Both the position numbers and the translations under genes were made by a program. From Corylus avellana (lineage: Eukaryota > Streptophyta > Magnoliopsida > Fagales > Betulaceae): a stretch of 64,000 nucleotides of DNA. The stretch lies in contig NC_081551.1 in NCBI RefSeq assembly GCF_901000735.1, positions 3,186,745 to 3,250,744 of the forward strand, given 5' to 3'. Below, piece by piece: positions 35,273 through 47,863 of the stretch. The notes beneath the pieces were generated by a model. That model did not search any database and had not been told where the DNA came from. It saw nothing but the letters and a program-made list of their open reading frames with translations. Each line of letters starts with the position of its first letter. The first letter of the stretch is position 1.

Positions 35273-37170
35273 AGTACGTCATTTGAGAGCAAAAGCAGAG
35301 AGTTGTTTTTATAGGAATTTATGTAATCTTGATTTCAGCATATTTAGCTAAACAGAAAAGGTCTGGATGCTGCTACTCTTTAGGACAGAAGGGGTCAAAA
35401 GGATAAAGAGCTTTGGCTTAGTGCCAGGCCGATCCTACTATATTCATGTTATTTATTCATATAGTGAATTAGTCTTTACACACAGGAGTATATCATGTGT
35501 TTCAGATTGTTTGTTCTTCTTTGAATAATTTTAGAATCAATTCCTTTTACAATGCATACTATAAAATTTATATCTAATTCTTCACCTGAAATGCAGTTAG
35601 GTTGCAATTGAAAGTTTATGCCAAAACATGTTTTCCTGAAAACTCTTGGCTTTCTTTTACCGACTGATGTTTTGTCTTCTACATATCTTACTAGCATTCC
35701 ATTAAAAACTCAGTAGCCACTTTGTTACTCTTCTTCACTGAAAGTTAAATGCCTAAAACATTTAGTGTTTTTGCTGTTGTCTTTTACTGGCAATAGCAAT
35801 AGCAATAAAAGTAATTATTAAAGCACTAGAGTAGACTAGAGTAGATGTATAAACTTTACGCATATACTCTAACGATCCTTTAGCAATGTAATGGTTAGTC
35901 CATTGGTTGAAATTCTAACTTGCTTGCTTGATGAAGAATCTATTTCTGGCAGAAAGCTTTGGGTAAGCAGACCAGGCTCTTTAGGCTGAAGTACATTGCT
36001 GGTTTTCTTTTTTCTTTTTTCTTTACTTCTTTTTATTGTTGGGTGCATTTTGTTGTTCCTGCTAGTTCTTTATTTGGTTGCTAAGAAAGTTTTCAGTTCC
36101 GGAGATGAAAATTGAGTGATTATTTATGTTTGGTTGCTTAGAAAATTTGGGAGAAAGGAATGAAACTATAGAGTAGCTTTCTGTCTTAATGGATAATTGC
36201 CTGGCAAAAAGTAGCTGTGTCTAGATAAAGTGTTGCTGGAGCAGATATCACAATAAACAACATCCATTACGGTGATGTGGGAGACTAGATTTGTTGGTTG
36301 AGCTATGAGAGAGAGTGAATGACTGTAGAGAATTGCAAGAACAAGGAAAATTATAGAATCCATGGGAGTTAAATTAGGAGAAGTGGGAAGAAGGTTCTAC
36401 AAAAGCATCAATAGTTATAGGTGGTACTCCATGAAGGGCATCCGAAGCATTATTATACAACTGAAGAAGTATGCTCACTATTCATATAATGAGCCCGTGA
36501 GTAGTTGGTATTAGGACCAACTGTAATGAGAGAGTAAAAATGCTTAATCTATTCACTACAAACAAAGACATGCGAAGAGCCTTTTTGGCAGATTACTTAA
36601 TGCTGGAGAGATGAGAGATGATTGCTCTGTAGCAGATTGAAAACTAGTGGGGTTTGATTTGGAGGTTCTGTGATTTCCCACGTAGGAGAACAGAAAGTTC
36701 AAGGACTGAAGGACCTTGTTGCAGTAGAAGATTGGAATTTTTTTATTTTTATATATATTTATGCAGGGAGGCTTGCTTCCTCTCAGACTCATTTTTGTTC
36801 GTTCACTGTCTGTTTATGAAAACCCAGATGACATTGCAAAGCTGATTGAGTGGATAGGATATCCAGAATGATTATGATTGCTGATGTTTTTGGACATGAA
36901 GCATTGCACTGCATCTCACTTCCTTGATTCTGTGATTTATTCTTGATTTTCTTTGGCAAGTAAAACAGAGTTTTATGTGACGAACCAATACATGCCCCTT
37001 TTAAAGTTGTTCAAAGCTTCATTTCTGTTTGAGGCATTTCAAGTTGGCTTTGGTTTTTTGGTAAGTCTATGACATGGTTTGATGCTGTAAGCTTGGTTTG
37101 GCTTCTACTGTTAATAAAGAAGCTATACGGTACGGAGTTGTGTAAGTGAAAGATTAACTGAAAAAGCCAA
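35273..37170. other. Intergenic, no gene seen
   Basis: 3' flank of the receptor kinase. No convincing exon or repeat boundary was recognised. Confidence 0.5.
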
Positions 37171-37176
37171 ATCAAG

Positions 37177-37470
37177 TCATATAAATGATCGATACGGTAA
37201 AGAGTCAACAGTACTCATAAAAAGAGATGGATCCTCAAATGTCATGAAGGTATGAGATGAGGACATAGGTGATGAAATTGGTTTGGCCTCTAACATGTTT
37301 GTATGTTTGAGAAGATCCAAAATATAACGGCGTTGAGAGAGCAATAATTCGAATTTGAGTTGTAAAACATCAACGCCTAAGAAATAATTGAGTGAGCCAA
37401 GGTCCTTGACAACAACATCATTTCGTAGCTGGTGAAGGAGATTAATAATAGCATTTGTATGTGACGACAT
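37177..37470 (-). mobile_element. Ty1/copia reverse-transcriptase fragment
   Basis: Reads KDLGSLNYFLGVDV, LLLSQRRYILDLLKHTNM and EAKPISSPM, the C-terminal part of the copia reverse transcriptase (RVT_2). About 95 codons only; a dead remnant. Confidence 0.85.
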
Positions 37471-37797
37471 GTGGCATTTCGTTAGTTCTGGCTAATGGAA
37501 CCTAGCGGAGGTACTAAGTTAGTCTTTTCGTGTAAGTCATGTACAATTTGTGATAAGATTTGAATTCTAGGTAGAAAAAAAAAAAATTGTACAAACCTAA
37601 GTACTAAAAAAGTTATTGACCCTAATGTATATAAGTATTTACAAGATACAAGATAAACTCTACAATTAAGTATTTGACTCTTAAAGTATCTCAAGCAGAT
37701 TAGCTAAAAGGATTATAATAGCTAAATGTAGCAATTGTGAGCTTTTTTTCCCTCATGCAAATTAGCTCCTCAATAGCTAGAATACAATTTTTGCTAC

Positions 37798-37897
37798 NNN
37801 NNNNNNNNNNNNNNNNNNNNNNNNNNNNNNNNNNNNNNNNNNNNNNNNNNNNNNNNNNNNNNNNNNNNNNNNNNNNNNNNNNNNNNNNNNNNNNNNN
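37798..37897. other. Assembly gap (100 N)
   Basis: Separates the right side of the kinase contig from the second hAT segment. Confidence 0.99.
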
Positions 37898-40800
37898 AAT
37901 TCATGTTAACAGATTTATAAGTTATAACGTAGCAATTACTGTTGACATAGCAATTAATGAAAACAGACGGAACAAGTTTCTTTAAAAGAAAACCTGAAAC
38001 TTTCAACAAATGAAACTGTTGTAGCTTGCAAATTCAGTGCTACCAGACTCCCTAAAATGATGAAATTAGCAACATTAGTTACTAGTTAGTGCATTTTTTA
38101 ACAACGAAAACAGTAAACCAGAATGGAATAATAAATTAAGAATACACCTATAAATATAACAAGTTCAGATTAGGGTTTAGGAAAAAAACTTAACTTAAAG
38201 TTAAAGGCAGAAGAGGCTCTTCAGAAGTCAAAATGTTTTCTTATTCGAAACTCCTTAGCAAGCAGCAAGCAAGAGCAAACAAATTCAAACAACTCGAGTA
38301 ACGTGCAAGCAAGTCTTGCATACATGATGCATCAGGTTCATACACTCGAGTATATAAGGGGGATGGATCGTGGGGGGATTTGGGAATGAATAAAAAAATG
38401 GAAATCGAGTACTTGATAGCCCAATACTCGATTTCCATAGCCCTAACAGTCAGATCAAGAGCAATCATCTTTGTCTCTTCAGACTCTTCCACACCACAAC
38501 CAAAAAAGTCAGAGATCAAAAGAACAGTTGAAAACTTGAAAAAACACAAATATGAAAATAAAAACAATGTAAATAACATAAGAAAATGAGGATTAGGCGG
38601 CGAGATTGGACGGGCTATGAGAACTTTTCTGGTTCGCAAAAGCAGCGATTCACGCAATTGATCAAAAGAGTTTGTCTCACAAAACTTGTAAGCCATTGGA
38701 TGGATATCAGATGATCCATCAACGGCTCGATTGACGATCTGAAACGAACGGGGTGTAGGTAGGGGGTTGAGAGGGATTTAATGCGAGCATTCAATCCATT
38801 CAACCAACCACGAATCCACGATGGGATATGCATTGAATGCTCCCTCTCTAGTCCCTTCGTTTGAATCGTTTCTGGCATTTCTGCCTCTCTGGTTAGCCTA
38901 GTTACTGGCTGGTTAGTGGTTACTGGTAGGAACTTAGGGTTCTAAGTGAAATGGAGAGTAGGAGAGAAGTCACAGAAGAAATTAGAAAGCTAGGGACTGA
39001 GCGAGAGAGGCGAGTTGAATGATTTTTACTTTTTAAGTTTAGTTTTCTCTGAAACGAGCCCCAGCCGTTGGATCTGATTTTAATTTGAGTAATGAACGGT
39101 TGGATTTGATCCAATCTTTGTAAATTTTTCCTAGCGTGCCGCGTGTCCCACTTATGCGTTAATAAGTTTTTAATCCAATACGGCCGTGTCTAATAAAGTC
39201 TGGTGTAACCCTTTCAGATAGTCCGTCGATTAGATAGATTAATTTATTGATTTTATTTTAATCGTTCGATCAGTTCATTGTAGCAAGCTTACTGTGGTCT
39301 GCAGAACACTAGATTATTCTCAGGTTGGGTGTGGGTTACAGCTGTCGTCCATTATCTTGATCTAACGGCTGAAGTTTAATCGCCAAAAATTGAACGGCTG
39401 AAATCGAAGTCAGATGTGTCAGTCTCGTTTGTCGTGCTTGCGTGAAGAAACGAGACTGGAAATTAATCCACCACGTGCGTGAGTTGGTGAAACCGGTGCC
39501 ATCTATACTCAATATTTCATCTTGACCGTAGATTCTCATATTGATTTTAAAATTTATTTCGGATTAGTGAGCCCATGTGTATTTTGGAACACTAGATAAT
39601 AATCACGCAGGGATTGCTCTACAGCTGTCTTCCATTTTCCAAATCCAACGGCTGCAGTTAAATCTAAAAAAAACGGACGGTTGGAAGCTATCGAGACGCG
39701 TCAGTCTCGGTTCGCGTGCGTGGCGTGCAAAACCGTGAAGCCGAAAATGATTCTCCGCGGCATGACTGACTGAACCCGGTTTCCTTTCTGCACGTGAACT
39801 TTTTTTGACCGTTTATTCTAATCTATTAGTTTTATTCAAGTTAAGACCGTGCGATTAATACCCCTATGGTGTAGTGCGGAGTACTGGATAAATATCTTTG
39901 TGGGGTGGTTTACAGCTGTCGTCCACTTCCACGATCGAACGGCTACGGATTAATGCAAATTAATCTGACGGCTACAATCAATCTAGATAAACGTTCGATT
40001 TTTTCAAAATTCAAAAAAAAAATAATTATACTGTGTGCGTAATTATAGATGAGCTCGCCTCTTTGTTTTCCCATAAATGATCTAAGCCGTTGATCTTTAA
40101 TAAAATTCAATCAGTTCAACCACAACCGTTTATTTAAGTTAAGAAGTTGTTAGTTAATAGTACCCTAAAAAAAACTATAAACGTGTGTTTGGTTTTTTTT
40201 TTCCTTGAAAAACGTGTGTTTGGACTTTGGAGTCTAGACGAATACCATTGTTTAATTTATTTTAGAACTATGAAGACAAATTTGTTAGAAATTAATAGCA
40301 TTGTTGGGAATTTGTTAGGAATTAATTAATACATTTGAAAATACATAACTCTAAACTATGAAGATACGGGATATCATTATTTTACAATAGTTCTAGACTT
40401 TTAGTTTGTAGCAATTAATAGCATTATTGGCATTTGTTTTACAATACCATTAGACATTAGTTAACAAATTTAAACAATACTTAAAAGTTAACAACTTAAA
40501 TACTACTTAATACAATTTTTTTTTTTTTAAAAAAAAAAAATTAGTACCATATAATTTAATGTTTTTAAATAACTTATTAATTGGGCAATAGACATTAAAC
40601 CTATAAGTATACACCTATATTATACCCTTAGATCTTAATTACTTAATTGTACACACATGACACATTGAACCTATGATTGTTATGATTATTATTAATTTAT
40701 TATGATGATTATTATTATTATTATTATTATTGAATTGGACATTGGACATTAAAAATTAAAAAACCTATAAACAATAATGTAGTATATACAATAATACAAT

Positions 40801-41917
40801 GTTAGTTATACACCTATATTATACCCTTAGATCTTAATTAGTTAATTGTAGACACATGACACATTGAATTTATGATTATTATGATTATTATTATTATTAT
40901 TATTGAATTGGACATTGGACATTAAAAATTAAAAAACTTATAAACAATAATGTAGTATATACAATAATACAATGTTAGTTATACACCAATATTATACCCT
41001 TAGATCTTAATTAGTTAATTGTACACATATTGAACCCATGATTATTATTATTACTAACTAATTAATTGGACATTGGACATTAAACCTATAAATAATAACA
41101 TAGTCTATACTCTATACAATGTTAGTTATACGCTTATACTATACCCTTAGATCTTAATTAGTTAATTGTACACACATTGAACCTATGATTATTATTATTA
41201 TTATTATTATTATTACTAACTAATTAATTGGACATTGGACATTAAACCTATAAATAATAACATAGTCTATACTCTATACAATGTTAGTTATACACTTATA
41301 CTATACCCTTAGATCTTAATTAGTTAATTGTACACACATTGAACCTATGATTATTATTATTATTAACTGATTAATTGGACATTGGACATTAAACCTATAA
41401 ATAATAACATAGTCCATATAATGTTAGTCATACTTATACTATAGCCTTAGATCTTAATTAGGTAATTGTATACATATTGAAGCTATGATTATTATTGATT
41501 AATAACATGGTTAATTTTTTTTTTTTTAGTTACATTGTCGTGTGGGTCGGGTCGGGTCGGACGATAACACGAGTCGAGCTCACGAGCCCTAAACGAGTCG
41601 GGCGAGCCGGGCGATTATCGAGTTAAACGAGCCGATCTCACGATCCCTTAGCGAGCTCGGGCGATTATCGAGTTAACCGAGTCGAGCTCACGATCCCTAT
41701 ATGAGCTCGGGCGAGCCTGCCGATCTCGAGTTAAACGAGTCGATCTCACGAGCCCCCATCGAGTTTAATCGAGCGAGCCAGGTATGTGTCAGTAGCTAAT
41801 CGAGCGAGTTTCAACAGTCCGAGCGAGTTCGCACAGTGTCGAGCTCGAGTTCGGGTCGAGCTTAGTCGAGCGGGTAGCGAGCGAGCTGTCGAGTGTGTCG
41901 GCTCATTTATAGCCCTA
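37898..41917 (-). mobile_element. hAT transposon, right part to terminus
   Basis: Same family as 18846-27729: tail of the 24083-type tandem repeat, the 2.43 kb identical block, the satellite (40553-41510), and GC-rich subterminal sequence ending tcggctcatttatagcccta at 41917. No transposase is present; that part would lie in or left of the gap. Confidence 0.85.
40553..41510. repeat. Subterminal satellite of hAT (second copy)
   Basis: About six units with acccttagatcttaatta and gacattggacattaaac. Differs from the first copy in att-run lengths and unit number. Confidence 0.8.
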
Positions 41918-42225
41918 CTTACTACGATTTTGGAGCATTTTGCGAGAATTTGACGGTCGTGTTTTGTGAAGTGGCTATCAAAGATGAAGATGAAAGGGAG
42001 TTATGTACGGGGTAAAATTTTGAGGATATAAGAGATTAAGTTAATTTACTGTAGCCGTATGACTTGGAGTGTGGGCTGGTGTGCAATCTTAGCTGGCGTC
42101 GTAAAAAGATGTGAAAAATCATAATTGTCATTTTTGAAAGTTAGAAATTAATAATAACACATGTCGCGTTTTTATTGGGTATGACGTGGCAAAGTGACAA
42201 ATTTTTATTAAGTTACTTAAGCTTC
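41918..42225. other. Spacer between two transposons; no gene seen
   Basis: About 300 bp without a recognisable exon. Confidence 0.5.
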
Positions 42226-42230
42226 GTTTA

Positions 42231-43603
42231 CTTCGACGTAAAATGGTTTTCAGAAAATGATTTCTGTATTTTACTGTGTTTACTTCGACATAAAATAGTG
42301 GTCAACGGAAAATCTTTTCCTTTTGACCGAAAATTCTTCTATAATTTTCGAAAAATGGTTTACGGTTTTGAAAACCGTAAACCATTTTTCGACTTTGAGC
42401 ATCTCAATCTCAAATCGACGAACCTTTCTAAGACTCGCCCAGAACCTTGCGGGGACTTGACCGAGACCCATTCAGGACTTGACTGAGACTCGCCCAAGAC
42501 CCGCTCGGGACCCCGCTAGGACTTGCCCGGGACCCAACTGAACTTGAACAGGACCCACTCGAACCTGCCCGGGACTTGCCCAAGACCCACCCGAGACTTG
42601 ACCAGGATCCGCTCGGGACATGACTGGAATCCACCCGGGACCCCGTCGGGACCCACACGGGACCCGCTCGGGACCCGACTGGAACACTGCCGGTACCTGC
42701 CTAGGACCCCGCCGGGACCCACCCAGGACTTAACCGGGACCCGCCCTAGACTTGACCGGGACCTCACCAGGACCTGCCCGAGACTTGCCCGGGACGCTGC
42801 CGCGACCTGACCAGGACTTGACCAGGACCAACCCGGGACCTGCTCGGGACTCGCCTGGGACTTGACCGGACCTGCTTGGGACCCGCCCATGACTTGACAG
42901 GGACATAATCGAGACCCGGCCAGGACTTGACTGGAACCTGCTCGGGACTTGACCGGGACTTCATCGGGACCCGCCGGAACTTGCCCGAAAACCTGTCGGG
43001 ACCTACCCAAGACCCGCCTATGACTTGACCGGACCTGCCCGGGACTTGCCCGGGACCCCNNNNNNNNNNNNNNNNNNNNNNNNNNNNNNNNNNNNNNNNN
43101 NNNNNNNNNNNNNNNNNNNNNNNNNNNNNNNNNNNNNNNNNNNNNNNNNNNNNNNNNNNGGTCCCGGTTAAGTCCTGGGAGGGGCCCAACAGGGTCCCGA
43201 TCAAGTCCCAGGCAAGTCTAGGCGAGGTCCCGAACAAGTCCTGGGAGGATTCCAGTCAAGTCCCGGTCAAGTCCTGGGCGGTCCCGGTCAAGTCCCGAGC
43301 GGGTCCCGGTGAAGTCCCCGGTGGGTCCCGAGTAGGTCTTGACGGGGTCCCAGACGGGTTCTAGGGGGTCCCAACACAGGTCCCGAGCGGGTCCTAGACA
43401 AGTCCCGGCGGGGTCCTAGGCGGGTCCCGATCAAGTCCTAGTAGGGACCTTATTGTAAAAAATATATATATAAAAAAGAAAAAAATTATTTTCCGTGCAC
43501 GTAATAAACGCCGTAATATGTTTTCGAGAAAATATTTTTAGAGAAAATGACTTCCCTGAAAATATTTTTTGACATAAACTGTTTTCCGTTGAAGTAAACA
43601 GAG
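42231..43603. mobile_element. Fold-back element carrying a GC-rich minisatellite
   Basis: Left end gcttcgtttacttcgacg and inverted right end gctctgtttacttcaacg are similar, with CTTAA on both outsides (42226-42230, 43604-43608). The left half (42425-43059) repeats a 10-13 bp theme like gggacttgacc and gggacccgcc. The right half (43160-43445) carries the same theme inverted. Long open frames here (Gly/Pro/Ser-rich) are products of the repeat and not genes. Confidence 0.7.
43060..43159. other. Assembly gap (100 N)
   Basis: Lies where the minisatellite switches orientation, the expected centre of a hairpin. Confidence 0.99.
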
Positions 43604-43975
43604 CCTTAAAGGAAATTGATTTCAGTAAGTAAACTATTATTGTGACATACCTTGAGGACCTATAAATTATTTTTTATACTATAAGTAGTGATTTGTAATT
43701 TATGCAACTACAGAAACTTATAAATTATTTTTTATACCACATGGAGTGATTTGTAAGCATTTATCTCTAAAAATATATATTATAAATATAAATATAAAAA
43801 ACCAAAAATTGAAAACTTAAAAATTTTGAAAAATAAAATAAAATAGAAAAGGGGATGCTGCCGGTTGTTTGCATTTCCAACTTCCGCCATTCATTGAAGT
43901 TGAGTAATACATTTTCGACAAGAATCTCTCCAGGAAACGAGTAAAGAAGAAACGAATCCTAGCTCAACGGAATCG

Positions 43976-44144
43976 GAATAGGATACTTTCCATTTCAAAA
44001 TTCTTCCAATTTTTTTATTTAGTGCATTTTGAAAGGTATTGTATTTAATGCATTACCATCATTAAAATTTTTGGACAACACTACCCTTCAAAATACACTA
44101 AATAAAAAAAATGGAGGGATTTTGAAATAGAGAGGATCTTTTTC
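43976..44144. mobile_element. 169 bp Mutator-like MITE
   Basis: Terminal inverted repeats of about 32 bp with about 7 mismatches (gaataggatactttcc against gaaaaagatcctctct). Flanked by a perfect 11 bp duplication caacggaatcg (43965-43975, 44145-44155), which includes the 9 bp expected for Mutator-like elements. Confidence 0.75.
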
Positions 44145-44155
44145 CAACGGAATCG

Positions 44156-44286
44156 AGTGGCTACAAGATTTGAAGCTATCCAACTGGTGGCCTGGGACTC
44201 GGGGCGGACCTCGATGTCGGCAGACTCGTCGACAATCTCTTGCATAGTGTTCTAAATGAACTCGTCAAAGGAGTCCAGCTGCTAGT
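44156..44286 (-). pseudogene. Short degenerate coding-like fragment
   Basis: On the minus strand this reads LDSFDEFI, a TAG stop, then NTMQEIVDESADIEVRPESQ and ATSWIASNLVATRF, with GC-rich codon use unlike its surroundings. It lies between two MITEs that each kept target duplications, so it is part of the pre-insertion sequence. I do not recognise the family. Confidence 0.35.
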
Positions 44287-44457
44287 GGAAATAGATCCTT
44301 TCAATTTCAAATGAAATGTAAAGTATTTATTTAGTGCATTTAGGAGGATAAATTTGTTAAAAAAATTTGCCACTAAAAAAATAAGGACAATATTATCCTC
44401 CTAAATATACTAAATAAATATTCTCAATTTCAAATAAAATGCAGAGAATCATTTTCC
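44287..44457. mobile_element. 171 bp MITE of the same family
   Basis: Same plan as 43976-44144 (tttcaaat, tttatttagtgcattt, then the inverse). Flanks are gctgctagt and gctgctggc (7/9). Inner arms gcatttaggaggataa and ttatcctcctaaatat are nearly perfect. Confidence 0.65.
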
Positions 44458-45200
44458 GCTGCTGGCACACCAAGCCCTCTTCTTTGAAGTTGGCGGAGAT
44501 TATAGCCTAAACGCCTCGCAAAACCCGAGCGTTGACAAATATTGTTCAGCCTAATATTAAGCCGACGAAGATTAGGCTGACTAGGTTTACGACCCTGCCA
44601 TTCCATTAATTTTCCAAGCTCCCGTTTGCAGAATTGGCTTGAGTTATTCGCTATTGATTTCTCCAAAAGTCAAAAGAGGTCATAATCTTAAAGTTATGTT
44701 CATCCCAAATCTTGATCAACCCAAAGTTCCAATTTGATTAGTCGTAGATTCCGAGATTCAAATAGTCCTGTGTACGTTTGATTCCTACTCCAAATTAATG
44801 GGGCGAGGGCCCATCTTAGTCGCACCCTGTATTAATTGGGTTGTTAACTTGTTGCAAGCTATTACGTACATGGGCACGGCATATTCTTTCAACTTCGACG
44901 ACTACAGCTTTTTAGATTTTGTGATACATCTTTGAATTGTAAGCATTTTGAGAAAATTTTCTCAAATTTTTAATTTTTTTAATTTTAGCTTTCTAACTTT
45001 CAATTTGTTGATAATGACTCAAACTGTCAATAAGTGTGAAGATAGTTGCTCGAAAATATCAATATTCAAGTTGGTGGGCTCAAGTTCTATTTATCTATAA
45101 GAAAATAATGTTAATTTTAAAAGGAATCCAAGAACAACTAGGAATTGAATTTATGGAGAAAACGTGTAGGTAAACATGTGGGCCGCAATGTTTATCTTCA
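44458..45200. other. No gene recognised
   Basis: A 78-codon open frame at 44430-44666 (minus) overlaps the MITE end and has Arg/Leu-rich sequence without a known motif. I do not call it a gene. Confidence 0.4.
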
Positions 45201-45571
45201 TCATAGAAAAGACTTTGTATTCATGATGGTTTCGTTTTCCCAGCAGCAATTGGATTAAAATTGTTCTCCTATTTTTCGTGATTAAGCCTTTATAAAAGGA
45301 CGTGTAGTCCTTGGTTAAGATCATCCGAAAAATTCAAATTGGTGAGAGCACTTTGTGGCATTTACAAAGAGTAGAGAGTTTTTCTTTATTGGGTATTTGA
45401 GAGAGACAGTTGAGTGGGATGTACAAGGGGTTAAAGGCTTGGGTTTTGGATATTAAACTTAAGTGGTTCAGGCTTGTACCATTGTACTCAATATTTCTCA
45501 ATAGTAAAGAAGGAGACCGGATCACACCCCGTGGAAAATTGGTTGCCAATTAATTATTGATTTTTCCAACA
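45200..45571 (+). repeat. Copia LTR end (outer end not defined)
   Basis: The sequence ends ...ttttccaaca at 45571, two bases before a primer-binding site. Features near its end (ggagaccggatcacacccc, gccaattaattattga) resemble copia LTRs. No internal coding region follows, so this is a solo or truncated LTR. Confidence 0.6.
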
Positions 45572-45573
45572 AT

Positions 45574-45585
45574 TGGTATCAGAGC
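45574..45585 (+). other. Copia primer-binding site
   Basis: TGGTATCAGAGC matches the initiator-Met tRNA primer site of plant copia elements exactly. Confidence 0.8.
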
Positions 45586-45603
45586 TCTGTTACCAATTGT
45601 TGG

Positions 45604-47863
45604 GAGATAAAGCGATTATGGAGTTTTTACCAAGAGTACATTAAATACATAATTGAACACAACTCTAACTCAAAAGCTTAAGCTAATGGGTTAAGGTCCA
45701 CTTAGGTATATTAAGCACTATTTTCTTTTATTTTTTTCTCAATATGGGACACAACACTTACAAGTACACTCACAACACAATTTGATGCAATTTACTACTA
45801 TTCATCGATTTTTGTCGTTAAACCTTAACGGAAACTCCTAGAAAGATCAAATTACCATTCCATTTTTTTTTTTTTAAATGAAGAAAAAAAAAAAAAAACA
45901 GTTACAAGGTGACCCTGGGTCACATTGCGAAAATTATTATTTTTTTTAAAATTTAATTTAAAATTAAGGGTAAATTTAAAATTTTATAAAAAAAAAGTCA
46001 GGGTTTTAATGGTCATTTTATCAACTTTAACGTTTAAAAATTGACGAATATGATACTTCGTATCAAATTGAAAGTTTAGAGAATAAAATTGAGAGTTTTT
46101 GAAATTTGAAAGTTTTCTCCAGAACACGTAAAAGTATGGAAGTCTAGAGTTAAGGTTCTCCTAAGTTTTATGTATGAGGTAGGTCAAAATAGATTGCATA
46201 CCATTTCTAATAGGATAAATGTTATTTGAGAAATATCATGTGTTTTCCTTATATATATTCTTTTGTTCTTTTAAGTGAATGTTATTTTTTTTACAATAAC
46301 ATTCTTATTCAAAGCAAGGGAGCCGCGACAAATTTCTATCTTCTCGACAATTCTTTTAACGTGAGTGGATAATTCATACTCCACGTGTCAGTAGGTCCCA
46401 GAGAGTGGTAATCACATCTTGTGGTTATGTGGAACGTCAGAGATTTAAATTTTAATGCAGAGCCCAAATTTAATCAGACAGACACGACACGATGCAAGTG
46501 GACTGGACTGACGCACACGTAAGCATCGCAGATCTCAGGTGGGCCCATAAGATAAAACACATAGACTGATTTTGCATTTTTTTTTTTCTTACTTTTGTTT
46601 TTTTGTTTTTTTTTTTTTTTAAAATCAACATCAAAATATTAACCTCATGCAATAAATGCAAAATATCCCAAATTTTTGTTCTAAAAATTAGTTTTCAAAT
46701 AATGTGTTACCATTCTATGAGTTGGTGACACATTTTTTAAAATAATAAATCTCATGAGATGGTGACACATCATCTGAGAACCAACTTTTGAGAAGAAAAT
46801 TTGGAATGTGTAGCATTTCTCAAATACCAATATAAGAATCCCTTAATTACATCCCAACCCCTCCCCTTGAACTTCAAAATATATATATATAGTTTAGTCC
46901 CTCAAAATAATTTATATGAAACGGGTCTCTTACAATAATATAATTCATGAAACAAAAAAATTTATGGGATTTTTAAACTCAAAAGCTCATGAGCGGCTGG
47001 ATTAGGATTTCTTACAATATATATATATATATATATATAAATAACAGATTCTTAAATTATGTAATTTAGGTTGTTTATATATTAAAAATGTGGCATGTTA
47101 TTAAGGAAATTAAAAAAAAAAATTTCCTCCAAAAGTGTTTTCTCTTCACTTTTGTATAGATACTTTTTCTTTATAAAATCAGAAAATAATTTTATAACAT
47201 AGAGAATAAGAACTTGATAAAAATATACTCAATTTTCAATTGAAATATACCATATTTTTAATATTTAACATTTTTTGAGCATTTCAATGCCTTAAAAAAC
47301 CAAAATTACGTTTCAAGAAAAAATAAATTCCATAAGGAACCCCCAAAGTCCAAAAGACATAAATTTATATAAAAATAACATCTCAAAACTAACTCTTCAG
47401 GCGGTAAGCCGGATCCGGTCTAATGTGAATCTGATATCACCTACCGGCTACCGCCCATATATTGATTTGGCATTCAAACGTTAATACACAAACAATGCCC
47501 TCTTACCCACCGACAGCAAAAAGTCTGAAATAAATACATTTTTTTCATTGGCTGATCGAAACTGCCTGCTCTATTTGCACAAGTACTGTCTTGAAATGTG
47601 GACGGAAGCTATAGTAGATTTAATTAATGTGAGAAAAAAAGTAAAAATATTTTGTATGAAAAGGTGAAAAAAATTTGTTTTGTAATGATTTTTTTATTTT
47701 AATAATAATAATAAATTATTGATGTGATGTAAAAAGTAAGAAGATTAAAGTTAATTTTGAGATGAATAATAAAGTTAAGTCCCTTGACAAGCACATCTTT
47801 TCAATTATTACCAGTTTACCACTCTAGATGTACGGCGGCGCCACCTAAAAATATATATATATT
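45604..47863. other. Intergenic, repeat-rich; no gene seen
   Basis: It begins with LTR-like sequence (tcaatatgggacacaacac near 45743). The rest is AT-rich with (TA)n at 47020-47038 and poly-T tracts. No exon was recognised. Confidence 0.5.

Noticed and set aside
42428..43237. Long Gly/Ser/Pro-rich open frames (up to 164 codons)
   Set aside because: They arise in several frames and both strands from the GC-rich minisatellite; no domain or start context supports a protein.
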